From Trichoplusia ni (taxonomy: Eukaryota; Arthropoda; Insecta; Lepidoptera; Noctuidae), in contig NC_039482.1 in assembly GCF_003590095.1 (NCBI RefSeq), positions 10,929,657-10,993,656 on the forward strand: a stretch of 64,000 nucleotides of DNA. The letters run 5' to 3'. The first letter of the stretch is position 1; each line of letters begins with the position of its first letter. Positions 1 through 10,894 of the stretch are shown in pieces. The notes under the pieces were generated by a model. The model was given only the letters and a program-made list of their open reading frames with translations, had not been told where the DNA came from and made no database searches. Position numbers and translations under genes: made by a program.

Positions 1-319
1 CCCGCTGTTTATGGAAGCGACGCGTCATTGAGCATAAGTCATCGGCAGACGCCCGGCACAGGAAACTCTATATTCGGCCAAAGATTTCTTAAAACCTTCG
101 TGTATCAAATGGTATAATTATACACGTGGCAATAGTTGCAATTCCTTTGGTTTTCGATGAGTCACTTGAACATACCTATATATATATAGAGGTGATCTGG
201 AGACGTTATCGGTCCATACGTCTTCCCCCATAGATTGCTTCGATAAATACCGAACAGTCTTGGCGGAGGTGTGTTTACACCGCTTGATTTGTGCTAGCAA
301 TTTAGGGTTATCCTTTGTC
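1..319. other. AT-rich flank, nothing recognised
   Basis: No coding exon, RNA gene or clear repeat is visible. A short TA run lies near 180. The open frame on the minus strand at 118-300 has no similarity that I recognise and no splice context. Confidence 0.5.
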
Positions 320-551
320 TAACGGCCGCTTTCTATATTCGATCTCAATCCCTAATTTACGGATCGAGATTGACATTTGAATCCATTTACAACTTTTAGT
401 GTTTCTATAACCGATCCATGGATCGTTTTCTCGATCTTTTTATTTCAATCTATCTTTGGGAAGGCGGATCGAGATTTTAGATTGGTATTTGTATGAAAGT
501 AGCAGTTATGCGTTTTCTATAACCGATCTCTGGTTTTGACAAATCCATTTT

Positions 552-743
552 TTGACGTTTTTGATCTATAATCGCGATCCCCAATTTTTTACGGATTGTA
601 CTGAGAAATCTGTGAAAATAGAAATATTTTCAAGTGATAGTGGTAGCGATCTTGAAGTATTAGCTCAGCTATCGGACTGGGATAGTAGTGACAGCGAAGA
701 AGAACAAACTCTGTCCTCAAAATTTATTTTTCTGTACTTGTAA
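552..743 (+). pseudogene. Acidic 63-codon open frame inside the DNA transposon
   Basis: The frame begins with ATG and runs 63 codons. After a hydrophobic start it has a Ser/Asp/Glu-rich stretch (SDSGSD, then DSSDSEEE). Such acidic tracts occur near the N-termini of several transposase families, including piggyBac and Harbinger. Its position inside an element with intact TIRs suggests a leftover of the element's own coding region. No catalytic domain follows, so it cannot be a complete transposase. It could also be a chance frame. Confidence 0.3.
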
Positions 744-904
744 ACGGGGGTCAAGGATTTAAGCTGAAGACCAGCGCTCAGTAATTGTTTTGGATTGCTA
801 AGCATAAGCTGACGCTTAAACTTTTTTGCTTTCGGTATTAAAGTTTTTGTGTACTCAGTACACTTTTACCAATATCTGTAATACTGGAATCAATAGATAA
901 CGAT

Positions 905-1400
905 TATAATATTCTCGTTTTGATTTATTTATTTAAAACCATGAAGTATCATTACAGGGTTTACCCTAATGCGACAGCAAAGAACTTAAACTAAACAAAA
1001 ATTGCAACATATTACATTATTAAAAACACGTCAGTCTGATTTTGAAGAAGTTGGTGGTGTGGAGAGCTCTTGTAAGAGGTGCTTTGGCGAGCAAATTTGT
1101 TCTCGCGGTAGGAACCAGCAGTAGGTGTGGGCTTCGCCGCTCACTCCGCCACTCAAGCACTGCAATACTTCCGGGTGTTTCTCCACTCCACGAAGCACCT
1201 TCACCAAGTAGACGACCAGTGCAAACTCCCGTCTCATATACAGTTGATTATTGCCAACCATGCCCAGAACAAACAGAGTGGGATCCATGAGTATGTAGAA
1301 CGGATACACGCCATACAGTTTCTTGTACAGATGGCGCGTGAACTTATTCTGAATGCGCTCGAATATTACCGCTGTATTCTATTCTATAGCTGAGACATCG
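905..1400 (-). mobile_element. 5'-truncated, frameshifted non-LTR retrotransposon fragment (RT C-terminus)
   Basis: Read on the minus strand from about 1398, one frame gives FERIQNKFTRHLYKKLYG, then YPFYILMDPTLFVLGMVG and LYMRREFALVVYLVKVLRG. This matches the region just after the reverse-transcriptase domain of jockey/R1-like LINEs from moths (pattern LERVQ-KF-R-L, then PT-FV-GM-G, then RR). Around 1140-1150 the frame shifts. The next frame gives VPTARTNLLAKAPLTRALHT and ends at a stop near 1022, which resembles the usual C-terminus of these ORF2 proteins. After the stop, the minus strand runs into a tail with AAATAAATAAATC near 910-925. The RT catalytic core and endonuclease are absent, so this is a dead fragment. 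It is nested in the TIR element at 323-1837. Confidence 0.75.
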
Positions 1401-1840
1401 GAAAAACAAACAACAAATAAACTTGCGATTTTAAAATATATTATGTTAATGTCAAACTGACTGACAACTTTTCGATTGACTGACGTTCCGTTGCTCATCA
1501 ATAAACGTTTATTGTCGTTTATGCTTTTTCTAATCTTCAGGTAGAATATTATAGTATTTACCGCTACGACTTCCCAATCATTTATTTTTGTATTTTGTGC
1601 ATAAAATAGATAAGCTTTAAGAAAAAAGCCACCTTTTTACTCATTAATAATCGCTGAAGTACTTTTTCTGCACATGCGTAAAACAAAACGTTTAGCAGAG
1701 CGATCTATCCGTTTTTTTTCGATGGATTTCGAGACGAGATCGATTAATGAAATGCAGATTCAAGCTCAATCGAGGGATTGAGAAAAATCTGGATTGATCT
1801 TAATCTTAGATTCGGGATCGAATATAGAAAGCGGCCGTAA

Positions 1841-2534
1841 GTGAAGCTGTGAAACTATCTGAAAATTGTACAAAACCTCCTTGTTTACTCATTGAAAACT
1901 ACTTAAAGAAGGATATATAAAACCTCAACCTTAAATGACAAAGTACAACGTGAGACTCGAATTTAAGACGAAACGTTCGTACGTGTTTTAAATATTGTAA
2001 TTGGAAATGAAAAAAAATTATTTTATACATTCTTAGAAAATGATTCCCTGGAATTTACATTTTGACTGTATCCTACGACATTTTAGACTGCATTTTTTTT
2101 TGTAAGTTTCATTATCAGAAAAGAAATCTGTTCACAATATAAAAATGACCGCATATAGTAACTTAGTTAATACACTCCGTTACAAGGGTTAATGGGGGTG
2201 CAATATAGTGGCATCGTCCCCTTCACATGGTCTTGTACGGTGGCCACCGCCGCCTGTACTGAGGGCTCACCATATCTCTTACTATGACACGATTGAAGTT
2301 GTCAAAGCGAGAGGCCGCTCTACACAGCGTCGTCTATCTCGCTTCCACGGCTGTATCAATCTTATTTTAGGAGATGATAGTAGCGGGCTCTGGACCAGCT
2401 TAAGTAGAAAATGATGGATCGTGCGAACGACACTTCGTGCTTCTTTACCTCTTGATAAATTTATCACTAGCTGGTACTTACGGCTCTGCCTGCCTGTATG
2501 TCGGTTATAGCTGCAAAAATATTACCATCTTTTA
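1841..2534. other. Intergenic DNA, nothing firmly recognised
   Basis: AT-rich, with a somewhat GC-richer patch at about 2200-2420 that has short open frames on both strands (2208-2414 plus, 2282-2467 minus). These overlap each other, lack splice context and show no family I recognise. Confidence 0.4.
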
Positions 2535-2690
2535 ATGAAGTTGGATAAAAGAAGCCTCTGAATTAATTCAAGATGTCACCTACGTCCATACCAAATTTGT
2601 TTGAAATCGATTTAGCGGTTTGAGCGACAAGATGTTACAAGCATACTCACATATTATACGCAAAGACACAGTCATATACTTTCACATTAA
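2535..2690 (+). repeat. Degenerate LINE 3'-tail-like repeat
   Basis: The stretch around 2585-2660 (CATACCAAATTTGTTTGAAA, then GATTTAGCGGTTTGAGCGAC) follows the layout of a very common lepidopteran repeat: 'accaaatttcat-aaaatcggttcagccgttt-agcgtgaag-ggtaacaa'. I take it as the tail of an RTE-like LINE. A related copy in the opposite orientation is at about 37,565-37,690. Assignment is from pattern memory, so the family name is uncertain. Confidence 0.5.
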
Positions 2691-3445
2691 CATTATTTGT
2701 GTAAGACAGTTTCAAGAATTAATAAGTTACTTGCACTAAATATGAAGCTAAGCTCCTATAGGCAACCTTGACATAATATAATCGAGAAAATTTGCTTATT
2801 AATTATTAAATTAGGATTTGATTGTTCCAAATAATACAGAATATAAAGTGGCCAGTGTTTTTGAAACAATTGCAAATCGAAGAAAATTCCAATAATTGGG
2901 TACAGGCTGGATAAGCCACAAAAAAAATGTAATTGACTGACGTTTCGACCCTGTGTGTTTGTCGCTCCGTTCAAAGCTGAAAGCCTAGTGTCGTGTGGCT
3001 GTGTTTCATCCTTTTTGGACAAACCCTTTGAAAATATTAGCAACGTACAAAACTAGTGTACCGGTAGAGTAAGGGTTGAAAGCTATCAAACGATAAAACT
3101 TAGACTACTGGGGTTTAACTGTGCAGAGGGAATCAGAGGGATGGGCAGAAAACACACGAAGAGGGTTTGACGGGGTTGCCAGTTCTTGCAAATTAACTAC
3201 TTTTATGTACGAGTAGTTTACGTACAATACTTCTTTAGGTTGATAACACCTGCATTTAAAAGTTTTGCATGCCACTGGTACTATGAAGAGCATAAGATAA
3301 AATTATATTCATGAGTTAATCGGATAAAACTCTCAAGCTTACATTTCCAATTATTCCCAACCGAGAACATGGCACTAAAAAGCGTATTAACTACATTATG
3401 TCACAATCTCGAAAGCCTAGCATATTAATAGTAGCAGAACGAGAT
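2691..3445. other. AT-rich DNA, nothing recognised
   Basis: Contains only short frames (2756-3043 and 3105-3293, both minus) without coding character or splice sites. No repeat could be assigned. Confidence 0.4.
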
Positions 3446-3506
3446 TTTGCCGTAAACAGTCCACATATTACGGATAATCCGTAATATGTGGACTGTTTAC
3501 CGCAAA
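3446..3506. repeat. Long perfect palindrome (24-bp arms, 1-nt centre)
   Basis: The arms 3452-3475 and 3477-3500 are exact reverse complements around a single A at 3476. After one C:C mismatch (3451/3501) pairing resumes for 5 bp (3446-3450 with 3502-3506), giving 29 paired bases in 61 nt. With no loop to speak of, it would extrude as a cruciform rather than form a normal Dicer substrate. It contains ACGGATAATCCGT at the centre. It may be the core of a foldback element. Flanking sequence shows no target duplication that I could see. Confidence 0.9.
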
Positions 3507-5735
3507 CTCTACATATACATATATTAAATACATATATGCGCACAGTTTGCCTCCACGCAAGCGCCGACTCTGCGATCTAGATCGCGGAAGAAAATTATGA
3601 AATGCCTCGCACACTCGCACCGCTTAGGTGTTAATGGCAAATTTTGTACTAACAAGGTAATAATACGGTGTACACTCTACTCGTCGGAGCATTAAAGAGG
3701 TCTGTACGGCATTTAGAACTCATCACAGTTTTACATTTATAATAATTTAATGCTCTTGTGTTTTGATGACTCAAATCAAATGTCTCTAATCGTTATTGAC
3801 AATTTGCTCAGCGAAAATCGTAATCGAAATCCAATCGAATTTTCTAATTAATACAGTAAATTTCATATTGTATTTGTGGTAGGAGCTATTACCTAACTAG
3901 GAAACGTATTTATAATCGATTACGCAGTTTATTATGTCGTTTTATTGATTACTTATATCTGTTTACGCAACAAAACGAAGCAGTTATACTAGGAGCCGTT
4001 AAAGAAATGATCCCGGAAAATCCGATAAAAATTTCAATCCCGGTGCATTCTAGTCGTGTCCGGGAAGAGATTTATTGAACAAATTTAGAGCCAATTAAAG
4101 CCGACGGCTATAAACGTGTTGCGCACGCGCCGGCTTGGTTGACAAATATATTTTAAAGGAGCTGGGTTTTTTTGTTACTGCAAAAAGATTCGTAAACAAT
4201 GTCACCAAGAATGTTACTTTTTATGTTGCTCTTAATTACATGTGTCAGGCACAGTCTTTGGTTTCACTTTAAAGTAGAATGTTTCGAATAGTTTTTTTTT
4301 GTGTCTCTACTTGTCATGATGAATAGAGAGTCACTTCTGAACACGTAAAATCGAATTTAACCTTTTTAATGGATTAAATGAAGTAATATGTTTACAAAAT
4401 TTAAAAATTCTGTGAAATTAACCTGTTTTCATTTAATCACTGTTACGTATCTGTTGCTATTCTACATACGACCAAATGCCGAAATAGAGCTTTACTCTAA
4501 AGCTGTGAAGCCGTAAAACTAGAGGGAGAAACAATTACAATTAAACGCATCTATAGACAACTTAATAGGCCACCTATACAATGTAAGCAGTATTATTATT
4601 GAAATAAAAACGTGTTTCTATAATAGAGTCTGGGCGCTGTTTACTCCTTTCGGCATTATGAGGGGTGTATTATAAAAGTCCCCTGATTGTATCTACATGA
4701 AAAGAAGAATAAAAAATACTTGATATTTAAACTAGCCTAAATAATTCATTTTTTAAATTCCCTACGGGGATGTATTGCATCTGCCTGTCTGGCTGGTTTA
4801 CTGAACATTTTTAAAAAGTTTTTAACATTCGTCACAAATAATTTAGGTTCTTAATTGAAAACTTTACTTTTGAAAAGTTCATATTGTTTAAACAACCTTT
4901 GTACAGATTAACATCATTTATTTATAAAACGTTCTCCATTTCCGCGGTAACTTTTATTTTCAGTCGTAAAATTCTCACGGCTTCAAACATTTGTATTGTT
5001 TTTTTAATTAAAGCAACACATTAACTTCACTTTTAATTTGCTCGACGAAAGTCCACGAAGGAAATCTTTCGTCAAAAATAATTCACGTTAAAACGTATGC
5101 GTAAGCGCATCCCAAATGCTCACTTAGTCACTTCGTTAATTTCGGGAAGGTGCACTGAATATTTTTTTATTTTTTGCCCTCGCCTGAGCGGAGATGGCGC
5201 GTTTGTTTAATACTTTATTTAGTTTTTTCTTTGTGTCGGATTCCAGCAAGCGTTTGCGACTAATTCGCCTCAAATATGGAATGATTTGTGTCGGTTTCAT
5301 TGCATTAGTGTCTGTTTGCTCTTGTGCCCACACGCATGGCCGTCATTCATTTCATTCATTGAGTAACGGATTGTGTTTTGTTTTTATTGATCTTAACTGG
5401 ATGTGAATCATTCTTACTATTACAAACATAATTATTTCCATAAATATACCTACAATTCTACATACAATTTGCAAAAAAAAGGCAATCAGGAAACGCGTGA
5501 GTAATTTTATGTTTCAAAGTGTTTCGTCGAATTCCAATCATTCGTTATTAATTGAACGAGTCGAAAGGGGTCCCCAATTTCTCAGGTGAACTCCATGACT
5601 CATGTGAGGATTACAAACTGGAAACTTGTTGTTTTATTATCATACTTGTAATAGCTATCAAGTTTCTGCATTAAGTGAGCGCCATGAAATTTATTATGGT
5701 GCAATAAAAATAAAATTGCTCTTTAAGAACATTAT
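3507..5735. other. AT-rich intergenic or intronic DNA
   Basis: A 2.2-kb stretch with no coding signal that I trust. The overlapping frames at 5136-5333 (minus) and 5194-5406 (plus) lie on opposite strands of the same bases and have no recognised domain. Confidence 0.4.
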
Positions 5736-6010
5736 TTAGAATTTCGATAGAGCACACCGGAAGGCGGAAGCGTTAACGGAGGTCGTTGAACCGTTCGCCG
5801 AGTCAATGTCAGCGGCGGCGAGGCGTGGGTCCAAGATTCGGCAAGAACAAGGGTGCGTGCTTGCCGGTACGGGGTAGCAGGGTGCAACTGTCGCGGGGTA
5901 ACGACCGGGCCGGGGTCGTCGGCCGGCGCCACGCGGCCGCGCGACCGAGCCATCCGATTGATTGGAGCGGGACGGCACTACCTCTTCGTACCCTCACGAT
6001 CTAACTACCC
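5736..6010. promoter_or_regulatory. CpG-rich island
   Basis: An abrupt GC- and CpG-rich block in AT-rich surroundings, densest at 5860-5950 (ACGACCGGGCCGGGGTCGTC, then GCGCGACCGAGCC). Several overlapping open frames on both strands arise here simply because stop codons are rare in GC-rich DNA. It contains GAGTCAATGTCAG near 5800, similar to the GTCAATGAC motif clustered at 29.8-32.8 kb. A promoter, enhancer or alternative 5' exon is possible. I see no clear TATA box, initiator or splice donor that settles it. Confidence 0.35.
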
Positions 6011-6194
6011 CCGCTCTTAATAGGGGAAATAGCACTTTGTTTCGTAACAGATAAGGTGTGATTTGGTTTGTCCACTTAAACATCGATGTAGCTTTTGGCG
6101 TTCGGATACGGGGAGGTAACCGACGCACACAGCTGCGTTAAGGGAAGTAGTTTTGCTCAAAATATTGATTTTTCCGCGGGCCTCGATGGGCCGC

Positions 6195-6257
6195 GTGGCG
6201 CGCGCCTGTGTGCGTGTGGTGTGTGCGTGTCGGCGCGCGCGTGTGTGCGTGCGCGTC
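6195..6257. repeat. GT/GC-rich simple repeat tract
   Basis: Interrupted alternating purine-pyrimidine tract of GTGTGCGTGTG and CGCGCGCGTGTGTG type. Such tracts can adopt Z-DNA. It follows the CpG island at 5736-6010. Confidence 0.8.
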
Positions 6258-9200
6258 TATTTTGGGTTGAGCACGTGGTCGTAGTTGTTGCTTGTTGACA
6301 TGCGTTTTTATTTTTATGGTAGCTTTACGGTTTGATCGGTTAATTGAATTGCATCATTGTTTGTAATTAAAGTCCTCGTGATTTATACTGTTGTGGTGTG
6401 TAGTAATACTATGCATAGTCTATTTTACAAATATTATGACGTTGCGAACGCGTTGTTTTTGCGCGAAAGGGAACAAGTTTGATGTCCATGCGGGACAATT
6501 TCTTAAACAAACAGCGTTTTCGTGATAACCAATTACATTAAAAAGTCTTATCCTGTTGTTTCAGGTTGTACTGTTGGTCTAGGTTTGTTTTTCTACGTTA
6601 CATCATTTTTTAATTCTTGAAAAAATAACTTGGATTCATTTACCGTGCACCAGCACAGATACTGTTGTGCAGTTATTTATTCTTATTCAATAAAATTGAA
6701 CAATCATATCTATACAACAAGTGAAGATTTCAAACAAAATTATTACCTAGAAAAATGCTCACATCTTAGACGTTCATCTTAAACTTTTGTCTCGTCGCTG
6801 ACAATACTGAAGAAGTGTCAAAGGACTCATATTATAGTTCAAGTAATAACATTTAACAACTACGAGCTCCGTCAGCACTTCGTATCCAGACGAGTCCGCT
6901 TAACATTTTCTCATACCGAGGTTCACTGGACAGGAGACGACTTGCAAATATACACACATACTTCTTTCACTGTGTACGCTGAATATATTATCATCTATAC
7001 GTATATATATTATCGATGTACAAACACAAAGCCGGTTGCGAGGACTCACGCACACATACTCACTGCCTTACCCTTGATTTTGCCAGCTCAAGGTCTCTAC
7101 CCTCCCAGGATGTGCACTCGCACCCCCGTAACTCGGCATAAGGCTGTCCCCCTCTAAAGTGCGGACATCGCCGAAATTTCCCGATCAGGAGCCGGGGTCG
7201 ACGACCTGCGACGACATACGTATTAGTAAATAAACATTGAAGCTGTGTTACATAACAAAATATATTATATGGCATTTGGGTACACGTTTTGATTGACTGT
7301 CGGCCTCCCTCTGTCTGGCCGGTAATATTTTGTTATTAATTGCGGATACGCTTAAAATAACGCTAATGCCTATGCGGTTTTGGTACAAAAGTGGGAGCCT
7401 TTTCGAATGTCAATGTTACAATTACGTGGTTTCTAGAAATGAGGTTTCCTTTTCTTCGGAGCTTTGCTAATACTTTTATTTAGAATTTTATTTCAAGTTA
7501 GTTGTTTAGAAGTAATTCTTACTTCTTCTATTGATGAATAATTCAGGAGCGTTTCATATGAAGTCTATAAGTTAAAACATTAAGCTACAAAATCTTTTCA
7601 CGAATGTTTTTAACTATCATATTACTATTCTCAAAGAAAACATAAGTCGGTGTACCAGTTTGTTCTAAATCCTATAATCGCTAGAAGCAGAGAAACAAGA
7701 AGATCCTTCTAAATTAACAATTCAAGGCTGCCACTATACCTCAAGAGGGTAACTTGGAATAAACCATTCTAACTCAAGCTAATACTTACGACCTTTCGTA
7801 AATAAACGAACACTTTACAATTTAATCAAGAAGGTTTTATTTAAAACCTTTTCTATCTTATTATTTCATTTTGACGAAGTATTTTCTTATAATTTTCGCG
7901 TAGGTAGCAAATCGTAAACTAACTCCCACATGTTTAGTAATAGCTCATATTACAAGTATAGAAAAAGGATATATTTCCAGTAAATAATATTCTCTTTGAA
8001 AATGTTATTAAAATTTAGAGGTAGTAGACTCCCATGCAAGTAGGTTGCCATAGCAACCACGGATCGATAACTGAACGATGTATTCTCATCAATCTTTATA
8101 ACTGCTTTCTGTTGAGTTCAAAAGAATATCGCTCTTATTATATTTATTTTACAAATAAGCGTTTTTTTTACTTCAAAAGAGGCATTTGTTTTGCAATAGT
8201 GATTTAAGATTGGGGTAGTATATGCTATATTTATATCAAGCAAGAGAAATTAATGATTTAGCATTAAGTGTTTAACTTTCTTAAATATTTTTCTTAAAGT
8301 AACTAGATATTATTATCATCTTATTTTGTGTTGGTAGTATGTGTTGTGCTGTGTAAGTGATTATTGTAACCTTTTAAAAGTGCCTGAAAAGCGGCCTATT
8401 TGAAATAAAAACTTGATTTTTATTTTGTTGTTTCCAAACTATGTCAAATTTTATTAAAAATAAAATATATCCAATCCTTAACTACTAAATTAATAATAAA
8501 GTAAATTTGAACATCCCAAAAAACTTTTAGGATATTGAAAAATCTCGGTAAATGCGAAATAATTACAATTTAACAAAACAAGCATACAATTATTTGTTAA
8601 CCGCCTTGTATCGCATCGATTACACAATTCCAATTAATTAAAATAAGTATCGAATGGGTTAACATCTCAATCGGCAGTTTAATTACTTAGCTTACTACTG
8701 ATACATACCTACTCAACCTAATAGACTATTCCGTTAGAATAAAAACATATAAAATACAGCCAAGACTTGGACGAGATACCTTTTTTAAACCCTAACCTAT
8801 TAAATCACATGATAGGTCGAATAAATAGGCTGAGACTTATAATTTTTTATTTGTATACCATTAATTAAAAAATATTTAACCTTCTTAATCATCTAAAATT
8901 AGTAGTATCTAGGAACTAAACTAAACTAATATTTACATTTTGAAAGCTATATAATATAAAAAGAGACTGGCTGGGACTTAAATCTAAAACTATTTGGAAA
9001 ATGTCGCAAAGGTCGATACCGATGATAATATGATTAAAACGTATCCGGATTAAGTTTATTTTTGACAAGTCACATGACTTACGCTGGTCACTTTCATAAG
9101 CTTAAATCGTTTGTTGAAGAAAGCTCTACCAGAGAAGCGTGTAATTTAAGGTATAAACCAGTCTCTAGGAAGAATCTAAATTTCAAACAGGATCAAAATG

Positions 9201-9413
9201 TATTTCCCTATTTGTACAGCTCGTATCAATCGCAACAGTAAATTAACTACAAAACAAAGAGCACTAATAAACAAATTGATACAAAACAAATCTCTTCCGC
9301 AAGGAACGAACAACAAAAACTCATTATATTGAAAATAAACTGGAGTCCCATAACAGGCGCATCCCGTCTCCGAGCGTTGATTACGCGATGGTAGTTATTG
9401 CGAGGGGGTGGGT
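6258..9413. other. Gene-poor AT-rich DNA with a minor GC-richer patch
   Basis: The only marked compositional change is at about 7020-7210, with short frames on both strands. One X-box-like palindrome lies at 8044-8057 and is listed separately. No exon, RNA gene or assignable transposon was found. Confidence 0.4.
8044..8057. promoter_or_regulatory. RFX X-box-like palindrome
   Basis: GTTGCCATAGCAAC matches the RFX-family X-box (GTNRCC, 0-3 nt, RGYAAC) with one deviation from a perfect palindrome. Two further copies occur at 24,985 and 25,950. Binding is inferred from the motif only. Confidence 0.5.
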
Positions 9414-9453
9414 GTTACCCCGACTTACCCCGGCGTACCCCGACCTACCCCGC
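9414..9453. repeat. 10-bp minisatellite, four units
   Basis: Four tandem units of the form (C/G)NTACCCCG(A/G/C): GTTACCCCGA, CTTACCCCGG, CGTACCCCGA, CCTACCCCGC. The period is exactly 10 bp, about one helical turn. Confidence 0.85.
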
Positions 9454-9516
9454 AGGACCTACGGCAACACTGCAGCGATGCACCCACATCTAGACATCTA
9501 GATAGTCTGGACACCC

Positions 9517-9540
9517 CACACACACACACACACACACACA
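9517..9540. repeat. (CA)12 microsatellite
   Basis: Twelve uninterrupted CA dinucleotides, flanked by ACACCC on the left and GTACTCACAC on the right. Likely polymorphic. Confidence 0.95.
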
Positions 9541-10591
9541 GTACTCACACTTTAGACTATACGTAGGTTGTAGATGTTCACTTGTTTACCTCCGATAGAA
9601 TTTGTTAAATATGACGCAGTTATTACGTCGTTGCGCTTTTGTTTACTGATAAAGGTATTGCTAATTAGTTTGAGAGTGGAACTATGCTTGTTCACAATTT
9701 GTATTCGCATACAAAGTGGATTGAGGTTGTTGGAGAACTTTAATTGATAGTTAACTTGACCCTTTTAGGAGTCGTAACCTAGATTAGGTATTGATTTAGC
9801 ATTTTGACCTTTTCAGCTTGCTACAATGCATAGTTAAGTTAAAGACGGAATTTAAAGTGGTTAAGATCTACTGCACATCGAAGCAAAATTTAACAATTAA
9901 AAAATCATTGAACAAATCTGATAATATTTACATTTAAAGCATTCCATTACCGATCGAAACAATGAATACCTCTCAATAATTAATACTGAACGCAACATTC
10001 AAAACAAAACAGAATCACAAATTCGCATTTCAAATATTTTGCAAATGAATTAATTGACGTAGTTATACATTCAGACCTACCCCAACGAGCAAGTGCACTC
10101 GCACCGAGACCTGTGCCTGTGTGCATGCCTAGGTACACACGTACACACACATGCACAATATTTACGTGAACTTCAATTATGCTATCGAGGGAGGCTATGC
10201 TATCTATGTTTTATTTTAATCTGTACGTTTCAGCATAATTTTGTTTGGATTGCATCAAGGGCAGCGGTCTGTTTATTGTATACTAGTTGAGTATCGCGGT
10301 GTTACTTGTGTATAGTCAGATTAAGTTTTTAATGTAAAGAGTGTTAATTAGACTGTTTATCCAGGGTGTTCCACTGTGGACACGGAATTTTATTAATATT
10401 GGTTTAGTCTTTTTAGCCAGTAACCGACTCTTATTTTAGGAGTTTTTCAAGGATAACAATGTGTCTCTCTTAAACACAGGTTGCTTAGTAGCCTATCTAG
10501 GAGTGCAGTACTACACCCACTTTGTTGTAGATACATTATATATATAAACTATGTTAAACTATCCAACTGTAATGTAATCACTGCAATACTT
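9541..10591. other. AT-rich DNA, nothing recognised
   Basis: A CA-rich, interrupted simple-sequence patch lies at about 10,125-10,155. The 65-codon frame at 10,093-10,290 has no recognised similarity. Confidence 0.4.
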
Positions 10592-10894
10592 TTCGTTAAT
10601 AAAAACTCTTTATAGTCACGGGATCACTTCATGTGAAGAGACCCGGTCCTTTTTAAAGGCTTGCACGGGGACACAGGTCCAACATGTAGAGGCCTTGTTG
10701 AGAATTTTAATCTAATATGTGATGGGGTATCTACTAGGGATCATTCATCTCCGCTCTATGGGAGATTCGTTTTGCCTTACCGCTGAGATTCATGTACATC
10801 GTGCTCGGACGTTTTCCTAATTATAATCTTTTACAATCATACTGGTGTTTGAGTTTCCATCCATAATCCATCATTGCATTCGTTAATAAAAACT
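10592..10894. mobile_element. Probable retroposon insertion flanked by a 16-bp direct repeat
   Basis: The 16-mer TTCGTTAATAAAAACT is present exactly at 10,592-10,607 and 10,879-10,894, enclosing 271 bp. Exact direct repeats of this length are typical of target duplications made by LINE-driven insertion. The enclosed sequence contains a block (about 10,620-10,725, with CCTTTTTAAAGG, GGGGACACAGGTCC and TAGAGGCCTTGTT) that recurs diverged and inverted at about 22,430-22,545. It is therefore a dispersed family. I cannot name it, and it has no coding capacity. Confidence 0.6.

Larger units (their letters stand above)
323..1837. mobile_element. Nonautonomous DNA transposon with 22-bp TIRs and TAA target duplication
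   Basis: The ends are perfect 22-bp terminal inverted repeats, 323-344 and 1816-1837, starting CGGCCGCTTTC. The trinucleotide TAA lies directly outside each end (320-322 and 1838-1840), as expected for a 3-bp target duplication. A TAA-type 3-bp duplication is characteristic of PIF/Harbinger elements, so that superfamily is the best guess, but I cannot identify a DDE transposase. An acidic open frame at 552-743 (serine/aspartate/glutamate-rich, with DSSDSEEE) could be a remnant of an element-encoded protein. A fragment of a LINE reverse transcriptase sits inside at about 905-1400, so this element was itself an insertion target. The perfect TIRs imply fairly recent movement, perhaps driven by a transposase made elsewhere. 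Confidence 0.8.

Noticed and set aside
3452..3500. microRNA or hairpin siRNA precursor
   Set aside because: There is effectively no loop, so a transcript would not give a normal Dicer substrate. A cruciform or foldback element is more likely.
5736..6010. rRNA fragment or bacterial contamination
   Set aside because: The GC-rich block does not match rRNA landmarks that I know, and it grades into lepidopteran-like DNA on both sides.
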